Source of the DNA: an uncultured Chthonomonadaceae bacterium
GTDB lineage: Bacteria; Armatimonadota; Fimbriimonadia; Fimbriimonadales; Fimbriimonadaceae
Assembly: GCA_946479035.1 (NCBI GenBank)
Contig: CAMLDW010000016.1
Span: 1 to 48,854 of the forward strand
Direction of reading: 5' to 3'
Length of the DNA: 48,854 bases
Part shown: piece by piece, positions 1 through 7,175 of the stretch
How positions within the stretch are numbered: the stretch's first letter is position 1
Layout: every line of letters starts with the position of its first letter
Notes under the pieces: model-generated
Database searches by the model: none
What the model was told of the DNA's origin: nothing
The model's input: only the letters and a program-made list of their open reading frames with translations
Translations under genes and position numbers: made by a program

Positions 1-18
1 ACATGGAGCCGGAGTGGG

Positions 19-144
19 CCTCAAAGGAGCGGGTTGGGCGCTCCATGGAACCGGAGTGGGTCTCCAAGGCTGGGGAGGGGCTCTCCAAGGCTCTGAACGG
101 GTTCTCCAAGGGTCTGGAGAAGTTCTCCAAGGTTCTGGAGAGGT
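19..144. repeat. 21-bp tandem repeat array, at least six units
   Basis: A motif close to TCTCCAAGG recurs exactly every 21 bases, at 19, 40, 61, 82, 103 and 124. The first two copies are diverged and the last four match the nine-base core exactly. The array may extend left of the window. Read in the frame beginning at base 3 it would encode heptads of the form Ser-Lys-x-Leu-x-x-Phe, but that frame runs about 80 bases into the well-supported gene starting at 325, so I treat it as intergenic DNA. The period equals two DNA helical turns. Confidence 0.8.
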
Positions 145-151
145 TCAAATT

Positions 152-188
152 AGGTTCAAATCAGCCCTGGCCAGGCTCATTTGAACCT
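152..188. repeat. Near-perfect palindrome/hairpin
   Basis: AGGTTCAAAT at 152-161 is matched by its exact complement at 179-188, and the interior is also nearly self-complementary (AGCC/GGCT around TGGCCA). It directly follows the 21-bp array. Neither side has a T-run, so it is not an obvious terminator. The remainder of 189-324 holds no gene that I can support. Confidence 0.7.
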
Positions 189-324
189 GGACAGGCTCAA
201 ACGGGCTCGTCTGAGGTTGTGATGGGCCGCGGCGAGCCTGCGGCCCACACCATTTGTTGCACTGTCGTCCTTTTTGGGGAGATCCAGCGAATCATGTCTT
301 ATACTCAAGAAGCGGAGAGGAATA

Positions 325-945
325 ATGTCGAGCGTACAGGGAAGCGCCCGGGTGAACAGCGACCGCCGAGGTTGGAACTTGATGGCACTCGGCGCGTTCA
401 TTAGCGTCGCCATTTGGGCATACGCCTTTTCGCCTCTCGAGCCGGCCAGCGCGATGGGCGCGACGACCGGAGGTACGACTGGCGGCACTACTGGCGCAAA
501 CCCTGGCTATGTGATCACGTGGGAGAACACGGACGGCGCGTGCGTCTCGACTGGCCCCGGTGGCACTCCTTCGCAACCTTGGCCCTATCCGACGACCGGC
601 AGTTCGGTCAGTAGCGCGTCATACTCGTTTGGACAAGGTTTTGGCGGATCAAATACAAATCCACCTTCGGTCGGACCCGGCAAGGTTGATTGCAGTGGGA
701 CGATCACGGCGACTTTCACTTGGGACGGCGATGGACCTGGCATTCCTGCGCCTTCAGTAGTCGTGCTACATGAGTATTCGGCGGCCTACGCCGGCGGCGA
801 CGACTTCGATGCGGACGTGGACATTCCCATCATAGGAGTCAGCGAAGACGAGTATTCGATCCTGGTTGAAGGCGAACGCTATGTCGCGATCGAGCATCCG
901 GGCGACTCGTTCCAGCGCTCGGTACAGCCGTGGGCGTGGGGCTAA
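325..945 (+). CDS. Secreted protein of unknown function, N-terminal part (ends at an in-frame TAA)
   Basis: The start at 325 is chosen because GGAGAGG lies at 314-320, just upstream. The 206-residue product has a basic N-terminus, a hydrophobic export segment (roughly residues 18-38) and then a short Gly-Thr repeat (GATTGGTTGGTTGA). The rest is Gly/Ser/Pro-rich with beta-type composition and no family that I recognise. The stop at 943-945 is in the same frame as the following open frame and touches it, so this is probably the front part of one interrupted gene (325-1977). Codon use looks more relaxed than in the GC-rich housekeeping genes. Confidence 0.6.
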   Translation: MSSVQGSARVNSDRRGWNLMALGAFISVAIWAYAFSPLEPASAMGATTGGTTGGTTGANPGYVITWENTDGACVSTGPGGTPSQPWPYPTTGSSVSSASYSFGQGFGGSNTNPPSVGPGKVDCSGTITATFTWDGDGPGIPAPSVVVLHEYSAAYAGGDDFDADVDIPIIGVSEDEYSILVEGERYVAIEHPGDSFQRSVQPWAWG

Positions 946-1977
946 GTGTACAACCCGCCTGAAGGGATCATGATGGACGCCTTCGCTGGCGTCGCGTACG
1001 AAGTGGAGGTGCATGAAGTTCGGATCTCGCTCTCTGGCGTGAATGATCCGGTTAACGACAAGCGTCTGATGATCGGTCAACAATTGACCGCTACCGTCAC
1101 ATATGGCGGCACCGTGCCGACGTCTGGCTCCGACACATATAGCTGGAGCTTCAGTGACGGCGATCCATTTGCGAACTACTCAGCGAGCAACTCCACCGCG
1201 ACCTTGACGGAGTGGGCGTCTGCCAACGCTACGGCCACAACTTGCTACTTTGCAACCCCCGCACTAGATATTCAAGTCGCTGCCGACGTGACGCTGCCTG
1301 CAGAAGGCTTGAGTTTTACGGTTGAGAACGAGCTGTCGTCCATCGAGCCATCCTTTTCGATCCAACCGTATCTAGGTACTGCGGAATTCGTCAGTGGGAC
1401 ATTCCCCAGCTTTACGATCAATGCGATGAATCCGTCCGAAATGGCGCTATGGAGCTCCTCCTACAATTCACAGACGGCTGGCATGTGGTACGTCGGCTCC
1501 GTTGATACCCCCAGCGACTTTGAAACTCCGGCCCACGGCGATTGGAACTGGACCCAGGTCATGAAGGGCATGAGCAGGTGGTATCGGCACACGAACGGTT
1601 CGTACTATGACTACAACGGCAACTTTTCGGGAGCACCACGGCTCGACACCTTGTACCCGTATGACGGCACATATACTGCCAACGGCTCGTCTGGCGTTTC
1701 AAGCGACACGCCTGGGTCACCCATCGAATCGTATATGACAGAGCGCAGCATTGACGATCAATTCGATATGTTCATGTTGTACCGTCCTCCGGGCACGAAC
1801 TCCAAATACGTGCCTCTTCACCATATCAACTGGTGGTGGCTGGCCCACGGAGTCAAGGGTTCTCTGCCATGGACTTTTTCAGGTCGAGACCAGAACATTG
1901 AGAACAGCCTGACATATCCGGCGCATCCAGAATGGACAGATAACGTGGCCAATTATTCTGGCTATACGCAAAGATGA
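946..1977 (+). CDS. Secreted protein of unknown function, C-terminal part (same frame as the preceding CDS)
   Basis: This open frame follows the TAA at 943-945 without any gap and in the same phase. It contains a region resembling an Ig/PKD-like fold (QQLTATVTYGG, then TYSWSFSDGDPF) and a long Trp/Tyr/Asn-rich C-terminal section. It has no signal peptide of its own, which fits it being the back half of the gene starting at 325. If it is translated separately, GTG 946 or ATG 970 could serve; GAAGGG stands just before 970. Function is unknown. It is either a nonsense-interrupted pseudogene, a readthrough product, or two adjacent genes. Confidence 0.55.
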   Translation: MYNPPEGIMMDAFAGVAYEVEVHEVRISLSGVNDPVNDKRLMIGQQLTATVTYGGTVPTSGSDTYSWSFSDGDPFANYSASNSTATLTEWASANATATTCYFATPALDIQVAADVTLPAEGLSFTVENELSSIEPSFSIQPYLGTAEFVSGTFPSFTINAMNPSEMALWSSSYNSQTAGMWYVGSVDTPSDFETPAHGDWNWTQVMKGMSRWYRHTNGSYYDYNGNFSGAPRLDTLYPYDGTYTANGSSGVSSDTPGSPIESYMTERSIDDQFDMFMLYRPPGTNSKYVPLHHINWWWLAHGVKGSLPWTFSGRDQNIENSLTYPAHPEWTDNVANYSGYTQR

Positions 1978-2010
1978 GGTTTTTACTAACCAACAGGAGT
2001 CAAAAAGAAC

Positions 2011-2823
2011 ATGAAACGAACAATTGATAGGTATGGACCAGCTCGCGTGATCTGCTCGATCCTTTGCGCGGCGCTCTTGTGCATTCTCGCTCCTGTCGGC
2101 GTCTCTCAGGGGCAAGAGCAGAGCGACCAGCAGGAATTTGTGGGCAAGCGCACTTTGCCCCCTGAGATGATGGCAGACGTCAAGGCCCTTGCGGCCATCG
2201 CTGACGTCTACGCGGACGCAAGCGTCAAGGCGCTAGAAGACGGCGATTATGCGACGGCCGAGCGAGCTGCCAGAAACGGGCTAGACGTCGTCCCTAATGA
2301 CGTCCGACTATTACGGCACCAAGGCGAGGCCCTGATTCGGCTTCGGAGAAACGCAGAGGCGCTTAAGATTCTAGAATCCGTTAGCGCAATCCAACCTGAT
2401 CAGCAGACATTTGCTCGCGTGGCACTGCTTATGGCTCGTGTGGGCAAATCGGACGAAAGCCGCGGCATGGTGGCTGCTGATCTTCTCGAGTCGGTTTTGC
2501 CCGCACCTCTCAAAGGCTCGGTTTCGAAGCCTAATACGAAAAAAGACCTGGAGGCCTATTGGGCGCTGACGATCGGACTTGTGTCCGAGTTATCAGCGAA
2601 TGATGAACAGTCTCTCTACTATTACACGGAGGCACGACAGCTCTGGCCAACGAGCAACGCTGTCAATTCGCGGTTAGGAAAAGTACTTCTGCGAAACAAG
2701 CGGTTCTCCGAGGCAGCCGTCTGCTTCAACGACATCAAGCAAGGATCGGCAGAAGTCGTGGCTGAGGCTAGACGGCTTTATGAAACTGCGAAGGCTGAGG
2801 CCAAGAGGAGGGGAACGCCCTAG
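2011..2823 (+). CDS. Exported TPR-repeat protein
   Basis: The start is supported by GGAG 11 bases upstream. The 270-residue product begins with an export signal (basic MKRTIDRYGPAR, then a hydrophobic stretch ending near ILAPVGVSQG). The remainder is helical with TPR-like pairs around residues 65-130 (YATAERAARNGLDVVPND, then AEALKILESVSAIQPD) and near the C-terminus (AVNSRLGKVLLRNKRFSEAA). TPR proteins usually scaffold protein complexes; the partner here is unknown. It lies 33 bases after the interrupted secreted gene and is probably co-transcribed with it. Codon use is again relaxed compared with the core genes. Confidence 0.75.
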   Translation: MKRTIDRYGPARVICSILCAALLCILAPVGVSQGQEQSDQQEFVGKRTLPPEMMADVKALAAIADVYADASVKALEDGDYATAERAARNGLDVVPNDVRLLRHQGEALIRLRRNAEALKILESVSAIQPDQQTFARVALLMARVGKSDESRGMVAADLLESVLPAPLKGSVSKPNTKKDLEAYWALTIGLVSELSANDEQSLYYYTEARQLWPTSNAVNSRLGKVLLRNKRFSEAAVCFNDIKQGSAEVVAEARRLYETAKAEAKRRGTP

Positions 2824-2859
2824 CCGCTCGTCTAAGTCGGACATGACCGGTGGCGTGTC

Positions 2860-2938
2860 TTTTATCCCTCAGCGGCTTGCGGTCCAGGCTTGTGCGATCG
2901 GACAAAAACCCTCAACCCCAAGGGGTTGAGGGATAAAA
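2860..2938. repeat. Two mutually exclusive hairpins; the inner one is terminator-like on the minus strand
   Basis: CCCTCAACCCC at 2909-2919 pairs with GGGGTTGAGGG at 2922-2932. On the minus strand this hairpin is followed by TTTTTG, like an intrinsic terminator, although both flanking genes are on the plus strand. In addition TTTTATCCCTCA (2860-2871) is exactly complementary to TGAGGGATAAAA (2927-2938), overlapping the right arm of the first hairpin, so only one of the two structures can form at a time. Confidence 0.6.
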
Positions 2939-3081
2939 AATCCCCACGGCCTTGCAACGAGGTCAGGGACCACGTGGACCTTGAGCAGCGGCGACATCAC
3001 GCTGGGCACCGCCGTGGACAACCCGTCACAACCAGTTTGGAGTAGCACCCTAACCGGGTCCTCATGGCCATTTTAGGAGCG
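2933..3081 (+). pseudogene. Coding-like remnant without a start codon
   Basis: This frame opens just after a TGA at 2927 and reads through to a TAG at 3079-3081. It gives a plausible secreted-protein-like peptide including TTWTLSSGDITLGTAVD, although there is no start codon and a hairpin lies just upstream. Its end overlaps the first codons of the gene at 3064 in another frame. I read it as a decayed fragment of a secreted protein. Chance is possible given its short length. Confidence 0.3.
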
Positions 3082-3915
3082 ATCACTTTGATCACACAAC
3101 TGATACTAATCGCAGCGCATCTCACCTTGATTGGTGGCGAACCCTCGTTCGCGATCTCACGCCAAGTCCGTCCCGGGACCTTTTCTGGCCGTCAGGCGTC
3201 CCCAGCCGAATTGGCTGAAATGGACGCAATCGAGCAGGCAAGGCTCCGCGCTCGTGAACTTGAGATTGACGGAGACATCGCTGGCGCAATGGCGGTTCTT
3301 CTGCCCTGGCGTCACAAGGTGAACACGGACGAGGGCCGGACGCTCTTTTATCCGTTTCTTAAGGCATACGTCGTGCTAGGGGACCTGAAGGGCTATCTCG
3401 GGTTGACAGAAGAAAAGTACAACGTCCTCTCCGCCTCAAAAACGACCTCCATCACTTCGCACGACGTCTTGCGCTACGCCACTGCGCTGTACGTCAACGG
3501 CAAGAAGGAGCAGGCTTGGCTTTTGTGCCAGAAGCACACTGACCTCTTCACCGAGAACTTCTACGACAGCCGCCTGAAGGAGTACAAGGACAGACAGGTC
3601 ACACCGGCAAACCTGGGTGACGCCCTCCTGCGCGGCAGTGCTCGTCTCGATAGTAGCCTGTCAATGTACTTCTTCCAGCTCTTGGTCAGCGAGAGGCCCA
3701 ACGATGCCGGGGCGCACTTCTCGTTGGCGCGGTCAATGCCATACGAGGACTTCCTAGGTCGCAAGTTCCACTACGAACGTGCAAAGGCGCTTGGCGACGC
3801 GGAAATGCAGAAGAAGGCTGAAAAGGAACTTAAGGCGATCTACTCGATCCTCAACAGCCCGAGCAGGCGTCGCGGGGGAGGCTCGACGGCCTTCTCTCTC
3901 AGCGGTCAAGGATAG
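3064..3915 (+). CDS. Exported or membrane-anchored TPR-like protein of unknown function
   Basis: The 283-residue product has an N-terminal hydrophobic segment (LGAITLITQLILIAAHLTLIG) that could be a signal peptide or anchor. Helical repeat-like sequence follows, for example ARLRARELEIDGDIAGAMAV and YATALYVNGKKEQAWLLC. It resembles the neighbouring TPR protein in style but not closely in sequence. There is no convincing SD before ATG 3064, so the start is uncertain. It belongs to the accessory-looking first 4 kb. I do not recognise a family beyond a TPR-like solenoid. Confidence 0.6.
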   Translation: MAILGAITLITQLILIAAHLTLIGGEPSFAISRQVRPGTFSGRQASPAELAEMDAIEQARLRARELEIDGDIAGAMAVLLPWRHKVNTDEGRTLFYPFLKAYVVLGDLKGYLGLTEEKYNVLSASKTTSITSHDVLRYATALYVNGKKEQAWLLCQKHTDLFTENFYDSRLKEYKDRQVTPANLGDALLRGSARLDSSLSMYFFQLLVSERPNDAGAHFSLARSMPYEDFLGRKFHYERAKALGDAEMQKKAEKELKAIYSILNSPSRRRGGGSTAFSLSGQG

Positions 3916-4058
3916 TAGCTCTGCGATGCGTAGGTCAGAAAGATCATGTTGACCGCTATTGCATTGGGAGTCGGCTTTGTTCCTAGGCGCGCCCAGTCCT
4001 TCTTTGTTGCGGCCGAGGTCTAGTCGCAAGTACAGTTGCCCCACTGACGAGGGCTGAG

Positions 4059-4354
4059 GTGAACGAGTTGCCCAAGACCGCCACACCGATCAAGACCAAG
4101 GCCAAGCTGATGCGGCCGAGGGGGAAGGAGGCGTGGGTGTTCCTGCGCCTGCCGGTCGAGGCGAGCAAGAAGCTGCCGACGCGGAGCATGTGCAGCGTCG
4201 GGGGCACGTTCGACGGCAGTGCTGGACCACGCTCCTGCCCGACGGCGAGGGCGCGCACTGGATGAAGATCGGAAAGAGGCTGCAGGGCAAGGCTAAGCCC
4301 GGCGACACAATCGTCCTCGTCATCGCGCCGATGGCGAAGGAGCCCGAGGTCTAG
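4059..4354 (+). pseudogene. DUF1905-family domain protein, frameshifted
   Basis: Two overlapping frames together read as a DUF1905 (YdeI/OmpD-associated) domain. The first, from GTG 4059, gives KEAWVFLRLPVEASKKLPTR and SVGGTFDGS. The second, one base out of phase, continues with WTTLLPDGEGAHWMKIGKR and GDTIVLVIAP, ending at 4354. The switch falls near 4215-4222; restoring one base there would give a continuous Gly-Ser-Ala-Trp-Thr-Thr junction. DUF1905 proteins are small and poorly characterised. The frameshift is either a true mutation or an assembly error. The interval 3916-4058 upstream contains nothing that I can identify. Confidence 0.65.
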
Positions 4355-4380
4355 CGAAGTCGTGAGCGATTGACCGCGAT

Positions 4381-4426
4381 CTCCGCAAAGTCGTCCTTCG
4401 ACAAGCTCAGGACGACGCCTGCGGAG
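4381..4426. repeat. REP-like imperfect palindrome
   Basis: CTCCGCA (4381-4387) pairs with TGCGGAG (4420-4426), and inside it TCGTCCT (4391-4397) pairs with AGGACGA (4409-4415) around an 11-base loop. The core CCTTCGACAAGCTCAGG is, from memory, a dispersed small repeat found in many unrelated bacterial genomes. It sits between the broken DUF1905 gene and the polyamine synthase. Confidence 0.65.
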
Positions 4427-4473
4427 TTCGGCCTGACTCGACGCTCGTTGGCCGGTAACATCTGCTCGACAAC

Positions 4474-5418
4474 ATGGGTGGCAAGCTGAAATCGTCGCAG
4501 GCAGAGGGCGTGCAGATCGTCGAGACGTTCACCGAGGCCGTCACGTGGCACTTCTCCGTCGAGCGCATGCTCGCCGTCGGGCGATCCAAGTTCCAGGACT
4601 ACCAGATCGTAGACCTGCCCGTGTTTGGAAAAACGCTGTTCCTCGACTACCGCATCCAAAGCTCCCTCCTCGACGAGTACGTGTACCACGAGGGGATGGT
4701 CCAGCCCGCGATGACCGTCCACCCAAACCCGCAGAAGGTGCTAGTGTGCGGCGGCGGGGAAGGCGCGACGCTCTGGCAGGCGCTCCAGCACAACACGGTC
4801 AAGCACGCCGACATGGTGGACCTCGACGAAGAGCTGATCGGGTTCGTCAAACAGCACATGCCGGAGTGGCACAAGGGCGCGTTCGAAGACCCCCGCACCA
4901 CCCTCGTGCACCAAGACGCGCGCAAGTGGGTCGAGGGCCACAAGGGCCACGGCTACGACGTCATCCTCAGCGACCTGCCCGGCCCGGTCGAGGGCGGCCC
5001 TGCGCTTTATCTCTACACCAAGGAGTACTTCGAGCACGTCCACGCGGCGCTGGCCGACGACGGGGTGTTCGTGCTGCAAAGCGGGGCGGTCAGCGAGACC
5101 TACCCCCAGTGCTTCGCCTGCGTCCACAAGACCCTGGAGAGCCTCAAGGAGCGGTTCCCGGTCGTGCGCGGCTACTGGGCCGGCGTCACCACCTTCATGA
5201 CCAACTGGGGCTTCATCATCGCCAGCAAGAGGCACGACCCGCTGGGCCTGACACCGGAGGAGATCGCCAAGCGCCACAAGGCGCGCGGCGTCGCCAACCG
5301 CTACTACACCCCGCGCTTCCACCAGGCCATGTTCACGCTGCCCGAGCACATGCTGCGCGACATCGAGAAGTACGGCCGGGTGCTCACCGACGCCGAGCCC
5401 TTTGTTTGGAAAGCCTGA
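4474..5418 (+). CDS. Polyamine aminopropyltransferase (spermidine/thermospermine synthase-like)
   Basis: This enzyme transfers an aminopropyl group from decarboxylated S-adenosylmethionine to a diamine or polyamine in the cytoplasm. The 314-residue protein has the expected N-terminal beta domain and Rossmann core: the nucleotide loop VLVCGGGEGAT, the acidic strand VDLDEELI, and the catalytic strand LSDLPGPVEGGPALYLYTKE. The PVEGGP..LYTK pattern and the later TNWGFIIAS resemble thermospermine synthases (ACL5 type) as much as classic SpeE, so the exact product is open. A possible -10, TAACAT, lies at 4456-4461. No other polyamine gene is adjacent. Confidence 0.85.
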   Translation: MGGKLKSSQAEGVQIVETFTEAVTWHFSVERMLAVGRSKFQDYQIVDLPVFGKTLFLDYRIQSSLLDEYVYHEGMVQPAMTVHPNPQKVLVCGGGEGATLWQALQHNTVKHADMVDLDEELIGFVKQHMPEWHKGAFEDPRTTLVHQDARKWVEGHKGHGYDVILSDLPGPVEGGPALYLYTKEYFEHVHAALADDGVFVLQSGAVSETYPQCFACVHKTLESLKERFPVVRGYWAGVTTFMTNWGFIIASKRHDPLGLTPEEIAKRHKARGVANRYYTPRFHQAMFTLPEHMLRDIEKYGRVLTDAEPFVWKA

Positions 5419-5533
5419 GGCCAGAGTCGGGCGGCGAGAGTCGAGAACCGGGACTCGGGAGCGATGGGCCTGGGGAGGGAAGGGTCGGGGTACCCTACAG
5501 CCTGCGCCCGCGGCTTGGGCGAGGGTTGGAACG

Positions 5534-5851
5534 ATGAAGTTTCGCAGGCTGTACTGGGTCACGGAGCAGGTCGACGAGCAGGGAATGAGCGAGATCGCAG
5601 GGGTGTTCACATCGATCCCCGACCTCGTAGAGGAGGGGATCCACTGGTACGACGACATCGAAAAGCGCAACGGCTTCCGCCTCACCCTCGTCAAGCTCGA
5701 CTCCAAGCAGCGGCCGCTCGGCGTCTGGGCCTCGCCGGACTACGGCAACCTCTCCGAGGACCTCAAAGAGTACGTGAACACGCAGGAGTTCTCGGTCTCA
5801 GAGGTCGAGTCGCTGCTCGACGCGCTCAGGAAGTTCCCCGTCGGCGTCTAG
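5534..5851 (+). CDS. Conserved-looking small protein of unknown function
   Basis: The ATG at 5534 is preceded by a weak purine-rich stretch (GAGGGTTGGAACG). The 105-residue product is acidic and soluble with no signal or membrane segment. It starts MKFRRLYWVTEQVD and contains GVWASPDYGNLSEDLKEYV. I recognise no family. It follows the polyamine synthase by 115 bases and converges on the gene to its right: its TAG and the opposite gene's TAG share the palindrome CTAG at 5848-5851. Strong codon bias similar to its neighbours supports it being real. Confidence 0.7.
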   Translation: MKFRRLYWVTEQVDEQGMSEIAGVFTSIPDLVEEGIHWYDDIEKRNGFRLTLVKLDSKQRPLGVWASPDYGNLSEDLKEYVNTQEFSVSEVESLLDALRKFPVGV

Positions 5852-6846
5852 TTCCCGGCAGGGTTCGTCGTCGTTTTCGTGTCTGAGATCTTGTCCAAGC
5901 GGTCTTCGAACCGCTTCCACATGTCCTTGAGCACTTGCGCGTCTTCGGAGACAATCACGTCCGAGGACCGCAGCCTCTCCAAGACCCTGTCGAAGAGGTC
6001 GTTCGCCTGACGTCCGTAGTTAAGCGCGATCTGCCTCAGGATGTACTGCTTTCGCTCCGGGGTCATGTCTATCGGCTTGGCCTCGGTGCGCCCTTCGATG
6101 TAGAACTTCTTGAACCCTGTTCCGAACGGTATCCAGTCCGTAGAGCTGCCCAGCGGCGTCGCCTCAAAGATCTTGCGCAGGTCGTCTGAGATCGCACTCG
6201 AAGCGATCGGCAAGGTCAGCTCGTCGCCCTGCGGGTCCTTGTTGTACTTGGCGGCGACCGCCTTGAACGGCTGTGACGACTTAAGCTCGGCGTCCACCCT
6301 GGCCTTCTGGTCCTGGGAGGTCACGAAGATCTGGGCGATCGTGATCGTCGCGGGATCCATGAACTGCGCAGGGTTCTCCTTGATGATGCGGTCGACCTCG
6401 GACATCTGGACCGTGATCCCACGCGTCAGCAACCGCTCTTGGGCAAGGGAGTAGGCGACCTCCTGTCGGATCTGGCCCATGGTGTAGCCGCTGTTCTTGA
6501 GCGAAGTCAGGTAGTTCGGGCTCAGAGCGGTCTTGAACTTGATCTCGTCTTCGACGTCCTTTTCGCTTGCTGCGAGCCCTTCGTCCGCCGCCATGTGCAT
6601 GACGATCTTTCGGGTCGCGAGGTCCTGCAGCGCCTGGAAGCCGAGCGTCTCCGCCACCTGCGCGTCAGCAGGCTGCCCGTTCTGCGTCATGATCCTCACG
6701 GTCGACTTGGTGGAGAGGTACTGGTTGAAGTCCTCGATGTTGATCGCCTCGCCGTCGACGGTGACGATGTTCTTGGAGCCGCCGCATCCGACCAGGACGA
6801 GCGCGGTTGCTGTGACGAGCACGGGGATCGTGAAGCGGGGTGTCAT
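5848..6846 (-). CDS. SurA/PrsA-like lipoprotein (peptidyl-prolyl isomerase or periplasmic chaperone)
   Basis: This is probably a folding factor for exported proteins, anchored outside the cytoplasmic membrane. ATG 6846 is chosen because it gives a compact lipoprotein signal (MTPRFTIPVLVTATALVLVG with the lipobox Cys next). A longer GTG start at 6885 is possible. The 332-residue product has a SurA_N-like helical domain (KDVEDEIKFKTALSP, TMGQIRQEVAYSLAQERLL) followed by a parvulin-like middle region (ITIAQIFVTSQDQKARVDAEL, FKAVAAKYNKDP). The parvulin section is diverged, so isomerase activity is uncertain. It is separated from the sigma-factor operon upstream. Confidence 0.75.
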   Translation of the reverse strand: MTPRFTIPVLVTATALVLVGCGGSKNIVTVDGEAINIEDFNQYLSTKSTVRIMTQNGQPADAQVAETLGFQALQDLATRKIVMHMAADEGLAASEKDVEDEIKFKTALSPNYLTSLKNSGYTMGQIRQEVAYSLAQERLLTRGITVQMSEVDRIIKENPAQFMDPATITIAQIFVTSQDQKARVDAELKSSQPFKAVAAKYNKDPQGDELTLPIASSAISDDLRKIFEATPLGSSTDWIPFGTGFKKFYIEGRTEAKPIDMTPERKQYILRQIALNYGRQANDLFDRVLERLRSSDVIVSEDAQVLKDMWKRFEDRLDKISDTKTTTNPAGN

Positions 6847-6920
6847 AACGCTCTTGAACGCTTGGGAGGCGCGTGGACGTTCCACGGCGCACTGCCAGGT
6901 TCAAGAATCATGCCAGACGG

Positions 6921-7166
6921 CTAGGCAGAGATGTCAAGGCCGCGGTCCTTCGGCGGGTGTTTTGGCGGCCTTCCGTCCTGGTCTTCTTGCGGGAGGGGGG
7001 CTACCTCCTCGTGGAGCTCGACGGTGTCGTGCGGCTCCTCCTCCGGGTGCTCCTCGTGGTCCCTGCCGTGCTTGTCGCGGTCGGTCTTATCAAGCTGCGG
7101 GTGGCGGTCGACGGGAGGTTTGAACTCCGTCCTATAGACCCTGCCGACTCCCTCGACTTCGCCCAT
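6921..7166 (-). CDS. Small charged protein downstream of the FliA-type sigma factor
   Basis: This 81-residue, strongly hydrophilic product is rich in Asp, Glu, His, Pro and Lys (for example RDHEEHPEEEPHDTVELHEE) and is probably disordered. Its start lies ten bases after the sigma-factor stop, with GAGGCCTGAAG upstream, which suggests a third gene of the sigma operon. I recognise no family. The low-complexity composition leaves some doubt that it is coding. Confidence 0.5.
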   Translation of the reverse strand: MGEVEGVGRVYRTEFKPPVDRHPQLDKTDRDKHGRDHEEHPEEEPHDTVELHEEVAPLPQEDQDGRPPKHPPKDRGLDISA

Positions 7167-7175
7167 CTTCAGGCC

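Noticed and set aside
3..404. Long frame with heptad-like Ser-Lys-x-Leu repeats
   Set aside because: It follows from the 21-bp repeat, lacks an SD, and runs 80 bases into the gene at 325 in another frame.
4545..5537. Long Arg/Pro-rich frame over the polyamine synthase
   Set aside because: Shadow of a GC-rich gene in another frame; composition is typical of such shadows.
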